A stretch of DNA of 64,000 nucleotides from positions 62,001-126,000 of the forward strand of contig CAWEKI010000012.1 of NCBI GenBank assembly GCA_963809695.1. Direction: 5' to 3'. This stretch comes from JAGDMJ01 sp963809695. Lineage in GTDB: Bacteria > Bacteroidota > Ignavibacteria > UBA10030 > UBA6906. The notes below the pieces were generated by a model. The model saw nothing but the letters and a program-made list of their open reading frames with translations, did not search any database and was not told the origin of the DNA. The translations under genes and the position numbers were made by a program. Positions 8,399 through 17,700 of this stretch are shown piece after piece. Numbering within the stretch: position 1 is the stretch's first letter; each line of letters starts with the position of its first letter.

Positions 8399-9064
8399 AT
8401 GCTGAGACTGTTCTCCATTCTTGCGCTTGTAGTTCTCTTCGTGCTGATCACGCTCGACATGCGGCGACAGGTTCTCAAAGAGACCAGCCTGAAGGTCTGG
8501 CTGCAGAAACAGTGGAGCGCCGTGCGTTCCATTTGGGCGATCCGTCGGTCCATGAGACCCGGGAATGCCCTGGAGGTTCTGCGGGGGCTTTCGTATCTCT
8601 CGACCCTTCTCCTCTTCCTCGTTCTTGCGATCACGGGGTTCATCCCCGTGGTGCTTTTCGGAGGACATCTGACCGGAGTGCTCTTGCTCCTGCATGTGAC
8701 CGCCGCGCCCATTTTTGCCCTGAGCCTGGCGCTCCTTTCGCTCCTCTGGGCTCACCGTCAACGCTTCAGGCAGGAAGACTGGGATGCCATCCGGAATCTG
8801 GCCGCTCACAGGCGTGTTGAGCCGGAGCGCTTGCAGGATCTGCTCCGGAAGGTCTGCTTCTGGCTCATCCTGTTTTTTTCTCTTCCGCTGCTTCTCTCGA
8901 TTATCCTGGGAGTGTTTCCAGTCTTCGGGACGGAAGGACAGGACGGCCTCGTGCTGTGGCACGGCGTCAGCGCGTTAATACTCTCGGTAATTGCTGTGAT
9001 ACACACCTATATGCTTACGACACACAGACAAAGGAGACCTTACTACCATGGAGAACACACGTAG
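8399..9064 (+). CDS. Membrane cytochrome b subunit (di-haem, four conserved His)
   Basis: Two ATGs are possible, at 8393 and 8399. The GGGGGAGG at 8384-8391 is properly spaced only for 8399, giving 221 residues. The chain has four or more membrane spans. Histidines sit in GGHLTG (H90), LLHVTAA (H99), LWHGVSA (H188) and VIHTYM (H202), the paired pattern of b-type haem ligation seen in cytochrome b561 and formate-dehydrogenase gamma-like subunits. It follows the heptahaem cytochrome c with a 2-base gap and overlaps the transporter gene by 17 bases. The expected job is electron exchange between the quinone pool and the periplasmic cytochrome. Direction of flow cannot be told. Confidence 0.8.
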   Translation: MLRLFSILALVVLFVLITLDMRRQVLKETSLKVWLQKQWSAVRSIWAIRRSMRPGNALEVLRGLSYLSTLLLFLVLAITGFIPVVLFGGHLTGVLLLLHVTAAPIFALSLALLSLLWAHRQRFRQEDWDAIRNLAAHRRVEPERLQDLLRKVCFWLILFFSLPLLLSIILGVFPVFGTEGQDGLVLWHGVSALILSVIAVIHTYMLTTHRQRRPYYHGEHT

Positions 9065-10574
9065 TGACGGCTCCGGATTCGATCCGGGACGCCTCTTCCT
9101 TGGAAGCCAGTTCGCGCTCATTGCCACGGCGGTTGCATTTGCCGTTGTAGGGGCAAGCATGGGTGCGTTGAAGGAGCATTTCATCCTCACCAACGAACAG
9201 GTAGGATGGATTGCGGGCGCGGCGTTGTGGGGCTTTACCATCTCCATATTCATCTTTGGCCCCTTGTGTGATGCGCTCGGCATGAAGTTGCTGCTGCGCC
9301 TGGCGTTCGTCGGCCACGCGCTCGGCGTTCTGATCATGGTTTTTGCCGACGGCTTCACGATGCTCTTTGTCGGCGCACTGACGATCTCGATGGGGAACGG
9401 GCTGGTCGAGGCTGCCTGCAACCCCCTCGTGGCGACCATCTATCCTGACAAGAAGACCCAGATGCTGAACCGCTTTCATGTCTGGTTCCCCGGGGGAATT
9501 GTCATTGGCGGGCTTGCTGCCTATTTGCTTGATGCCGCCGGGATCGGGATGTGGCAGGTGAAGCTTTGCCTCGTCCTGGTACCGACAGTGGTATACGGCG
9601 TGCTCTTCCTGGGCCAGAAATTTCCGGCGACCGAGAGACTCCAGTCCGGCATTTCCTTCGGCCAGATGGTAAAAGAGACTGTCTTCCGCCCGCTCTTCCT
9701 GCTGCTCTTCCTCTGTATGATGATGACCGCATCCATGGAGCTCGGGCCAAACCGCTGGGTTCCGGCGGTGCTCGAATCCGCAGGCATCCCCGGCATTCTG
9801 GTGCTGGTATGGATTAACCTGCTCATGGCGATCCTGCGGTTCTATGCCGGACCGGTCGTCCATCGTCTTTCGCCGACGGGAATCCTTTTCGCGTCTGCAA
9901 TTATCAGCGGGTTGGGTCTCTGGTGGTTGAGCTATACGGACAGCCTCGGCATGGCCCTGGCGGCGGGGACGGTCTTTGCCCTTGGCGTGTGCTATTTCTG
10001 GCCAACGATGCTCGGCGTCACCTCCGAGCGGGTCCCGAAAGGGGGCGCGTTGGCGCTCGCGCTCATGGGTGGCATCGGCATGGCCATCGTAGGTTTGGTC
10101 ACCTCCCCGATGATGGGAAAAATCGTGGACACCTCCATGCAGGAAATGCTGCCGGCGGAGCAGACCACGTCGACACTGCAGTCGGTCGCGGCCACCTTCC
10201 CGGAATTGAAAGCAACTGCCAGGGGAAAGACGGGTGAGGATATCGAAGCCGCGATCAGGGCTGCCAACGAAGTTCTGGTGGACAAGGCAACAACTGGCAA
10301 GCTTCCGGAAATCAAGACCGCCAATGCCCTGCGGAGCGCCATTGCGGCAGCGCCGGCCTCCGAAGCAGCTGCTCAGGCAAAGGCGTTGCTCGGGCCTGCA
10401 GAAAATTATGGCGGGAAGAAAGCCTTCCGCGATGTTGCCCCACTCTCCATCATCCTGGCGGTGATCTTCGGGATTCTGTTCTTCCGTGACCGCGCTCGTG
10501 GCGGCTACAAGGTCGAGCGCCTGGCGGTGACAGGCGCGGCGGATAAGCGCAAGTTCGAAACGACAACAACGTGA
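9048..10574 (+). CDS. MFS sugar transporter, FHS-like, with hydrophilic insert before the last helix
   Basis: The product is a 508-residue permease of about 12 membrane helices, preceded by AAGGAG at 9031-9036. The sequence near residues 110-150 (NGLVEAACNPLVATIYPDKK, then a RFHVWFPGGIVIGG stretch) resembles the FHS/FucP branch, which moves fucose, glucose/galactose or related sugars with protons. Between the penultimate and last helices lies a hydrophilic, Ala/Glu/Lys-rich segment of about 90 residues (roughly 358-450), absent from compact FHS permeases. Its place in the sugar-oxidation operon suggests uptake of the substrate or the oxidised product. The sugar is unknown. Confidence 0.8.
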   Translation: MENTRSDGSGFDPGRLFLGSQFALIATAVAFAVVGASMGALKEHFILTNEQVGWIAGAALWGFTISIFIFGPLCDALGMKLLLRLAFVGHALGVLIMVFADGFTMLFVGALTISMGNGLVEAACNPLVATIYPDKKTQMLNRFHVWFPGGIVIGGLAAYLLDAAGIGMWQVKLCLVLVPTVVYGVLFLGQKFPATERLQSGISFGQMVKETVFRPLFLLLFLCMMMTASMELGPNRWVPAVLESAGIPGILVLVWINLLMAILRFYAGPVVHRLSPTGILFASAIISGLGLWWLSYTDSLGMALAAGTVFALGVCYFWPTMLGVTSERVPKGGALALALMGGIGMAIVGLVTSPMMGKIVDTSMQEMLPAEQTTSTLQSVAATFPELKATARGKTGEDIEAAIRAANEVLVDKATTGKLPEIKTANALRSAIAAAPASEAAAQAKALLGPAENYGGKKAFRDVAPLSIILAVIFGILFFRDRARGGYKVERLAVTGAADKRKFETTTT

Positions 10575-10591
10575 CAAGGAGGATTCATACA

Positions 10592-11413
10592 ATGAAATGT
10601 ACATGGAGTATCGCTGTCCTTATCTGTGGCGTTGGCCTGACGTTGGCCTCCTGCCAGAAACAAGCCGATCAATCACAAGCAGGGAAACCCGGCGACCAGC
10701 AGGCCGCGGGCGAACCTGCTGTCCAACAGGCGCCGGCAGACTCTCCGGCGGAAAAAACATCGCCGGTGCAGAATGCGTCCGGCGCGCAACCCGCTGCCAC
10801 GACGCAAGGGGAAGGAAAGCTTGTGCCGCTCGACATCAAGCTGCCCAAACCGATGTTCGTCGGCACGCCGGGCAACCTGCAGGTACCGAACCTTGAGAAA
10901 CCGCTCGGTGGTCCCCGTCCTCCGTTCCTGGCCCCCGAGGGAACCAAGAATGTCGCATTCAAGAAACCCGTGTCCAGCTCGGACGAGCAACCGATCATCG
11001 GCGAACTTTCCATGGTCACCGACGGCGACAAAGAGGCCTCCGATGGCTCGTATGTCGAACTGGGGCCCTTCCTGCAAAACGTAACGATCGATCTGGAGAG
11101 GAAGTGCGATATCTATGCGATCGTCGTCTGGCATTACCACAAGCAGCCACGGGTCTACTTCGATGTCGTCGTGCAGGTGGCGGACGATCCTGATTTTGTC
11201 TCCAATGTGAAGACCGTGTTCAACAACGACCATGACAACACATCGGGGCTGGGCGTAGGGAAGGACATGAATTACGTGGAGACTTCGGAAGGAAAGCTCA
11301 TCGATGCGAAAGGGATCCAGGGACGGTACGTCCGGCTCTACAGCCGCGGGAACAACGCCAACGACCTGAACAACTACGTTGAGGTCGAAGTTTACGGAAC
11401 ACCGGTCAAATGA
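10592..11413 (+). CDS. Lipoprotein with C-terminal discoidin-like (F5/8 type C) domain
   Basis: The ATG at 10592 follows ACAAGGAGGATTCATACA, so it is preferred over 10571. The N-terminus is a lipoprotein signal ending LTLASC with acceptor Cys21. A low-complexity Gln/Ala/Pro linker follows to about residue 75. The C-terminal half has the jelly-roll pattern of discoidin domains (NVAFKKPVSSSDE, DGSYVELGP, NVTIDLE, RYVRLYSRGNNANDLNNYVE). Such domains often bind glycans. It sits between the transporter and the TIGR03663 gene, overlapping the latter by 4 bases. A carbohydrate-binding role at the outer membrane or periplasm is likely but unproven. Confidence 0.75.
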   Translation: MKCTWSIAVLICGVGLTLASCQKQADQSQAGKPGDQQAAGEPAVQQAPADSPAEKTSPVQNASGAQPAATTQGEGKLVPLDIKLPKPMFVGTPGNLQVPNLEKPLGGPRPPFLAPEGTKNVAFKKPVSSSDEQPIIGELSMVTDGDKEASDGSYVELGPFLQNVTIDLERKCDIYAIVVWHYHKQPRVYFDVVVQVADDPDFVSNVKTVFNNDHDNTSGLGVGKDMNYVETSEGKLIDAKGIQGRYVRLYSRGNNANDLNNYVEVEVYGTPVK

Positions 11414-13002
11414 AATGGCGGTATCTGTTGTTCGCCATAGCAGTCCTGGCGGGGGTCCTGCTGCGCCTGCCGCAGCTGGACCTCCGACCTATGCACGTCG
11501 ACGAAGCGGTACATGCGATCAAGTTCGGTGACCTGCTCGAGCGGCATGCGTATCGCTACGACCCTGCTGAGTATCATGGCCCGACGCTCAACTACTTCAC
11601 TCTTATTGCCGCGGGCCTGACATCGGAGACGACGCTTCGCCGGGTGCGCGAATCCACACTGCGGATTGTGCCGGTGTTCTTCGGTATGCTGTTGGTCCTG
11701 CTCCCTCTTCTGATTGATGATACGCTGTCACCTTTCGCGCCTGTCGCCGCCCTGCTTACCGCGGTCTCTCCGGCAATGGTGTTTTACAGCCGCGACTACA
11801 TCCAGGAAATGTTGCTCGTCTGCTTCACCTTCTCGGCAATGGTCTCTGGTATCCGGTATCTCCGCGGGCGGAAGGTGGGATGGGCTGGTCTTGCAGGGAT
11901 ATCCCTTGGTCTGATGCATGCCACCAAGGAGACGAGTATCATCGCTTTCGGCGTAATGGCGGCCGCCGCGGTTGCGGTTCTGGTGCTGCGCCCGCAGGCA
12001 GAGCGAACGCCGGTTCACATCCCGCTGATCCACATCCTGATTGTATTGCTGTGCGCCGCGGGGACTTCGATATTGTTTTTTTCTTCGTTCTTTACCAACT
12101 GGCAAGGGGTCGCCGATTCTCTGGCAACCTATGCAACGTACATCAGCAGGGCGGGCGACAAGACCCTGCACCAGCACCCCTGGTCCTACTACCTTTCGAT
12201 GCTTCTGTATTCGCAGATGGCAGGAGGACCGGTGTGGAGCGAAGCCGTGATCGTGGGACTGGCAGCAATCGGTTTGGTGCTCATGCTCCCCCATTGGGAT
12301 GCCACCAAAGGTTTTCAGAGAGACCTCGGGAGGTTCTTTGCCTTCTACGCGATGCTCATGGTGATCATATACTCCGCAATTCCGTATAAGACCCCCTGGA
12401 GCATGTTGGGCTTTCTGCATGCGTTTATCATTCTCGGTGCCATCGGATTTGCCCGCCTCTGGTCGCTGGCCTCCAGTCGGCTTGTCCGGACACTGCTCGC
12501 GGTGTTGCTCGTTCTGGCAGGGTCTCATCTGGCCTGGCAGGCCAGCCTGGCGAATTTTCGATACTACGACGATCCGGTCAACCCATACGTGTATGCACAG
12601 TCGGTAGACGATGTGGTCTTGATCGCAGACATCGTCCGGGGCGTGGCGCGCTCGATGCCGGAAGGAGACAAGGTGCCGATACAGGTGGTCTGTTCGCAGG
12701 ATGACTACTGGCCTCTTCCCTGGTACCTCCGGTCATTCTCGAACGTCGGCTGGTGGAGCAACGTGGAAGACGACCTGGTTCCCACGCCGCTGATTCTGGC
12801 GAGCCCGGACCAGGAGCACGCGTTGCTCAAGAAAATCTATGAATCCCCTCCTCCCGGAGAGCGCTACTTGTATGTCCCGCTCTTTTCGACGCGGATGGAG
12901 TTGCGCCCCGGCAAAGAGATCCGCGGCTATGCGCGGCTTGATGTCTGGGACCGCTATCAGCGGGATCTGCAATCACGGTCGCCGGCGGGGTCGACGAGGT
13001 GA
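11410..13002 (+). CDS. TIGR03663-type multi-spanning membrane protein (GT39/ArnT-like glycosyltransferase fold)
   Basis: The 530-residue protein starts in an ATGA overlap with the upstream lipoprotein. It has about 11 membrane helices and an early acidic loop motif MHVDEAVHAIKFGDLL after the first span, the position of the catalytic DE motif in GT-C glycosyltransferases such as ArnT and protein mannosyltransferases. SPAMVFYSRDYIQEML and GLMHATKETSIIAFG are typical of the TIGR03663/Agl23-like group. These proteins are thought to transfer sugars from lipid carriers to protein or lipid. The tail (residues 400-530) is soluble. It pairs with the GT2 gene at 13935-14666, which resembles dolichyl-phosphate sugar synthases (inferred link). 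Confidence 0.75.
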   Translation: MKWRYLLFAIAVLAGVLLRLPQLDLRPMHVDEAVHAIKFGDLLERHAYRYDPAEYHGPTLNYFTLIAAGLTSETTLRRVRESTLRIVPVFFGMLLVLLPLLIDDTLSPFAPVAALLTAVSPAMVFYSRDYIQEMLLVCFTFSAMVSGIRYLRGRKVGWAGLAGISLGLMHATKETSIIAFGVMAAAAVAVLVLRPQAERTPVHIPLIHILIVLLCAAGTSILFFSSFFTNWQGVADSLATYATYISRAGDKTLHQHPWSYYLSMLLYSQMAGGPVWSEAVIVGLAAIGLVLMLPHWDATKGFQRDLGRFFAFYAMLMVIIYSAIPYKTPWSMLGFLHAFIILGAIGFARLWSLASSRLVRTLLAVLLVLAGSHLAWQASLANFRYYDDPVNPYVYAQSVDDVVLIADIVRGVARSMPEGDKVPIQVVCSQDDYWPLPWYLRSFSNVGWWSNVEDDLVPTPLILASPDQEHALLKKIYESPPPGERYLYVPLFSTRMELRPGKEIRGYARLDVWDRYQRDLQSRSPAGSTR

Positions 13003-13005
13003 ATT

Positions 13006-13986
13006 ATGGTCGAATCCAACCTGACATTTGGTGATGTAACTCGGGCGGATGCCGGTATTCACCGCTTTTCCCATCAAGCCATGGCGACTCTCTTCGAGGT
13101 GCTCATCTTCTCTGACGATCCTGAGTATGCCCGCCAGGCCGCCTCCGAGGCATTTCGCGAAGCAGATCGCCTGGAGCAGGAACTCAGCCGGTTTTTGCCG
13201 AACAGCGATATCTCCCGGCTCAATGCCCTGCCGCCGTCCGGAGAAATGCTGCTTGGCCTCGATGCCTTTGAGTGCTTGCTTCTGGCCGAGGAGTATGGCA
13301 AGGAGACGGACGGCGCCTTCGACGTGACCGTCGGCTCGCTTGTGGATTGTCTGCTGACGAAAGACAAAGCGTTGAAGATGCCGGCGGAAACAGAAGTCCG
13401 GGCGGCGCGCGCAAGAACAGGGATGCACCACCTCGCGCTGAATCAGGAAGCGTATACCGTGAAGGTTCATGATGTTGTCCCGCAGATCGACCTGGGTGCG
13501 ATCGGCAAAGGATACGCCGTTGACCGGATGATGGGCCTGCTCAAAGATTGGGACATCACCTCTGCGCTCGTTCACGGCGGCATGAGCTCGGTCTTCGCGT
13601 GCGGCAGCATTCCAGGCCACAAAGGCTGGCCAGTGACATTGAGCAGCCCTGGCTCGCCGGAGGTTGTCCTCGCTCGCCCGGATGTCGTGGATTTCGGCCT
13701 GGGCGGCTCAGGGGTGAAAAAAGGGAGGCATATTATCGATCCGCGGAGTGCGCTGCCGGTCCCGGGAGGACGCGCGGCCTGGGTAATGGCGGAAAGCGCG
13801 GCGCGTGCCGATGCACTTTCCACGGCCTGCATGGTCATGACAAGGGAAGAGATCGCTCGGTTCTGTGCAGTGCATGCGGACGTACGTGTGCTGTTGGTTG
13901 AAAGGTCGGGTGAAGGCGGGGAAGAAGTATACCGCTACGGTCTTTCCGGGGATGCGAGCGCGCGTCTGACGGAGAATATTTCCTGA
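13006..13986 (+). CDS. apbE: FAD:protein FMN transferase (ApbE family)
   Basis: The 326-residue protein has the ApbE hallmarks: HQAMATLFEV near the N-terminus, EADRLEQELSRF, DVTVGSLVD, the IDLGAIGKGYAVDR segment and GGMSSVFACG. ApbE attaches FMN through a phosphoester to Thr or Ser of target proteins such as NqrB/C and RnfG or of extracytosolic flavoproteins. A GAGGTGAATT site precedes the ATG. No Sec signal or lipobox is visible, so this copy may be cytoplasmic, unlike most ApbE lipoproteins. The gene follows the redox module at a 3-base gap. I found no obvious flavinylation target motif among the window proteins. The 3' end overlaps the convergent GT2 gene. Confidence 0.85.
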   Translation: MVESNLTFGDVTRADAGIHRFSHQAMATLFEVLIFSDDPEYARQAASEAFREADRLEQELSRFLPNSDISRLNALPPSGEMLLGLDAFECLLLAEEYGKETDGAFDVTVGSLVDCLLTKDKALKMPAETEVRAARARTGMHHLALNQEAYTVKVHDVVPQIDLGAIGKGYAVDRMMGLLKDWDITSALVHGGMSSVFACGSIPGHKGWPVTLSSPGSPEVVLARPDVVDFGLGGSGVKKGRHIIDPRSALPVPGGRAAWVMAESAARADALSTACMVMTREEIARFCAVHADVRVLLVERSGEGGEEVYRYGLSGDASARLTENIS

Positions 13987-14666
13987 AGAATGGGCCACGC
14001 GCTTCGCGGGAAGGTGAGCCTGCTGTCTCTGTCGCAGCTCCAATCAATGGGAAATTCGCAGATCCTGAAGCCGTGGCGACGTGCGCGGAGGATCATTTCA
14101 ACGTCGAACATGAAGCCATCCGCGATGCACTTGCTCGAAACCATGCGCGCGACATCGCCGCGGTAGACCTTGAAGCCGCATTGCGTGTCGGTGAGTTCTT
14201 TGGGGATCGGCAGCACCAGACGGAGCACGAGCCGGAAAAGTGCGGATGAGATTTTGCGGTCGCGGTGTTGCGGGATTCGGACAACGCTGTCCGGGAGTCG
14301 GCGCGAGCCATGCGCAAGTTCACAACGGCCGCTGGAGATCAGATCCAACCCGCGCAACGCATTGTCGTACGGTGTCGTAAGGCCGCTGTCGGCGAACATG
14401 ACATACCGGCCCTGCGATGCCGCCATCCCCGAGCGGAGGGCAAACCCTTTCCCCCTGTGCCCGGCGGAGCGGAGGACACGCAGATCCACGCCCGGTGGCA
14501 TGAGAGTGGCCAGGGCCGCTTCCGCCGTGCCATCCTGGCTGCCGTCATCAGCGACGATGATTTCCCCCCCGCTCATGTGTGCGGCAAGGAACCCGGCGGC
14601 TGCTGTGATGTCATGGCTGATCTTCCGGGCTTCGTCAAACGTGGGTATAATGACGGATAATTCCAT
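13935..14666 (-). CDS. GT2 family glycosyltransferase, dolichyl-phosphate beta-glucosyltransferase-like
   Basis: The start is placed at the ATG whose complement is 14664-14666, giving 243 residues beginning MELSVIIPTFDE, the canonical first strand of GT2. Upstream in-frame ATGs run into the divergent gene. The nucleotide-sugar motif IIVADDGSQDGT and the acceptor-side DTQCGFKVYRGD are those of polyprenyl-phosphate glucosyl/mannosyl transferases. The product probably makes a lipid-linked sugar that could feed the GT-C enzyme at 11410-13002 (inference). It is convergent with apbE and overlaps it by 52 bases. It diverges from the beta-helix gene across 46 bases. Confidence 0.85.
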   Translation of the reverse strand: MELSVIIPTFDEARKISHDITAAAGFLAAHMSGGEIIVADDGSQDGTAEAALATLMPPGVDLRVLRSAGHRGKGFALRSGMAASQGRYVMFADSGLTTPYDNALRGLDLISSGRCELAHGSRRLPDSVVRIPQHRDRKISSALFRLVLRLVLPIPKELTDTQCGFKVYRGDVARMVSSKCIADGFMFDVEMILRARRHGFRICEFPIDWSCDRDSRLTFPRSAWPILQEIFSVRRALASPERP

Positions 14667-14712
14667 GGTCCAAGATACAAACGAGTACGACCGATTGCAA
14701 TGAGGAGTAGAC

Positions 14713-17700
14713 ATGAATCCCGCACGACTTGCCTTGCTCATGTTCGTTACCATGCTCTCCTCCGTTCCGGTACGAGCAGGGGAGAAAGAGTTTTTTGTTT
14801 CTCCCCGTGGAAGCGATGATCATGCGGGGAGTCTGAACCAGCCGTTCCGCACCCTGGAGCGCGCCCGAGATGCCGCGCGCGCTCTCCACCGTGAAGGCAA
14901 ACCGACTGTGCCGGTCACAATCTATCTCCGGGAGGGCACATATACCCTTGCGGCGCCTCTGACCTTGCTCCCGGAAGATGGCGGGAGTGCAGCCTGTCCT
15001 GCTGCATACCGGGCTTATCGGAACGAACATCCCATCCTTAGCGGCGGCAGGCTCGTGATCGGATGGAAGGAATCGCAACACGAAGGACGAAGGATCTGGT
15101 CCGTTTCGCTTCCTGAAGTCAGGTCGGGTCAGTCATTCTTCCACCAACTCTGGGTTGACGGGACCCGGCGGACCATGGCGCGTCACCCAAACACGGGATA
15201 TCTGAAGGTGGTCGCGGTTCCCGGGGTCACGGAAAAGACAGCATGGATGGATGGGAGCACGAGCTTTCAATTCTCGCCGGAAGATCTTCCTGCCTCCTGG
15301 ACCTTCACCGATGCCGAAGTGGTAGTCATGAACCGCTGGATCGAATCGCGGCTGCCGGTCGCTTCGATCGATTCCGGGGCACGCCTTCTCCGGTTCACCA
15401 AACGGGCACCCTTCACGCTCGAGGTCGGCGATTACTACTACATCGAGAATTCCCCGCAAGCCCTGGATACGCCGGGCGAGTGGTATCTTGACCGTCCGGC
15501 AGGCGTACTGTGGTACATGCCTACTGCTTCGGAGAAAATCGGGAGGACCAATGTCGTTGTCCCTGTCCTTCAACAAATCCTCCTTTTGAACGGTGAACCG
15601 GAGTCCGGCAGGTTCGTGGAGCATCTAACCTTTGAAGGGATTACGTTCTCACATTCGGAATGGTATCTTCCCGATACTCTCAATGCGAGCCTGCACGGCG
15701 GAGTTGCAGACGGCGGATTCCCTCAGGCGGCGTATGGGCTGCCCGGAGCTGTGTCCTGCAAAGGGGCGCGGGCAGTGACGTTCGACCGGTGTGAGGTTTC
15801 TCACGTTGGATCCTATGCCTTTGAGCTTTCCCGTGGCTGCCAGGGAAACCGGCTTCTTCGGTCCAGGCTTGTCGATCTCGGCGGCGGCGGAGTAAAGATC
15901 GGTGAGCCTGCAATGCGGACTGTTCCGGCCGAGCAAACGCGGCGCAATGATGTGATGCATTGTGAAATCGCGGACGGAGGTTTGCTCTTCCATAGTGCTG
16001 TGGGAATCTGGATCGCACAGAGCGCCGACAATCGGATTATTCACAACAGGATTCATGACCTCTACTACAGCGGTCTGTCGGTTGGCTGGACGTGGGGGTA
16101 CGGTCCCTCGCTGGCGAAGGGGAATATTATCGAGCGCAACGATGTTCACCACATCGGCGTGCGCTCGAATGGCGATGGCCCCATCCTGAGCGACATGGGA
16201 GGCATCTACACCCTTGGCACTCAGCCGGGTACAGTGATCCGCAAGAACATCTTCCATGACATCGCAGCGGTGCGGTACGGGGGATGGGGAATCTATTTCG
16301 ATGAGGGTAGCACGGACATCCTTGCCGAAGACAATCTCGTCTACCGGACCACGCATGGAGGTTTTCACCAGCACTACGGAAACAACAACATCGTTCGCAA
16401 TAACACCTTCGCCTTCGGAAGGGATCAGCAGCTCCAGCGAACGAGGGCCGAAGAGCACCTGAGCTTCACCTTTGAACATAATATCGTCTACTGGAAAGAA
16501 GGCAAGCTGCTGGCCGGGAATTTCAGCGGATCAAATTTCCGAATGGACAACAACATATACTGGAAAGAAGGAGGGGACAGCATCCGCTTTGACACGCTGA
16601 CGTTCCCCCAGTGGCAGAGCCGCGGGTTGGATATTCACTCGACCATTGAGGACCCTGGTTTCAAGAATGCCCGAAAAGCGGATTTTTCGCTGCGTGCCGC
16701 ATCGAACGCATTGAAAGCCGGATTCCGTCCCTTTCCACTTGATGCGGTTACTTCCCATGCCTCCGAGCCCAAACCTGTGGGGCGCCATCGCCTTTTGTAC
16801 AATATGGACGGTACCGACCTTTTCTTCTACCATGACACGATCAGCCCGGCCGAACTCTGCAGCCGGGTCGACGAAGTGGCCGATGCCGGCGTGACGACCT
16901 ACTTGTTCAGTCCGAATCCCGGACAAAACATGGGGTACCCAAGCACGGTCTGCGCGATGTTCCGTTATAGCGCGACAGACCCGGTGCGGATGAGCCGGTC
17001 AGACAGCATCTTTGCCAGGATCGGCGGCAACTTTGCACACCTGGTGAAGCTCGGATACGACCCGACCGGTGTGGTGGTAGACCGGGCCCGGCTCCGTGGC
17101 CTTGAGACGTTTTTGACATTCCGCATGAACGAACTTCACGACGTGGACATTCCCGGAAGTCCCCTCCTGAGCGAATTCTGGAAGAGCCACCCGCAGTATC
17201 GGGTCGGCGGGTACGAAGGATGGGGTGCTATGGCGCTGAATTACGCCGAGCCCCAGGTGCGTGATTATTACTTTGCACTTCTGGAGGAGGTATGTACACG
17301 CTATGACATTGACGGACTGGAGCTGGATTTTATGCGGTTTCCATATTATTTCCCCCGTGACACGTTGAAGATGAAGAACTATGCTGGACTAATGACGGCA
17401 TTTATCCGTCGGGTGCACGCAATGACGGTAGCCCGGGGACGAGAGCGCGGGCGGCCGCTCTTGTTGACTGCGCGGGTCCCTTCGACGTTGAAGGGGTGCG
17501 ACTATGTCGGTCTTGATCCTCCGGCGTGGGCCCGGGAGCGGCTGGTTGATTTTGTGACCATTGGTCCGTTCCTTTCAACAGAGGTCGACATTCCTGTTCT
17601 TGAATTCAAAAAAGCCTGTCCCGGGATTCCGGTATACACTTCCATTGAATACACGCTCGGCGACCGGCCGATGACGCGCGAGATCACCCGGGCGGCTGCG

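Noticed and set aside
9015..10604. 529-residue open frame on the - strand opposite the FHS-like transporter
   Set aside because: It mirrors a well-supported gene, has no export signal or family motif, and its composition (Arg, His, Gln rich) is typical of antisense frames in GC-rich DNA.
14170..14703. 177-residue + strand frame opposite the GT2 gene
   Set aside because: The - strand frame has complete GT2 motifs; the + strand frame has none and is rich in Arg and Pro.
16742..16753. CGGTTAC motif inside the beta-helix/GHL10 gene
   Set aside because: Only one half of the operator-like motif matches, inside a coding region with no promoter.
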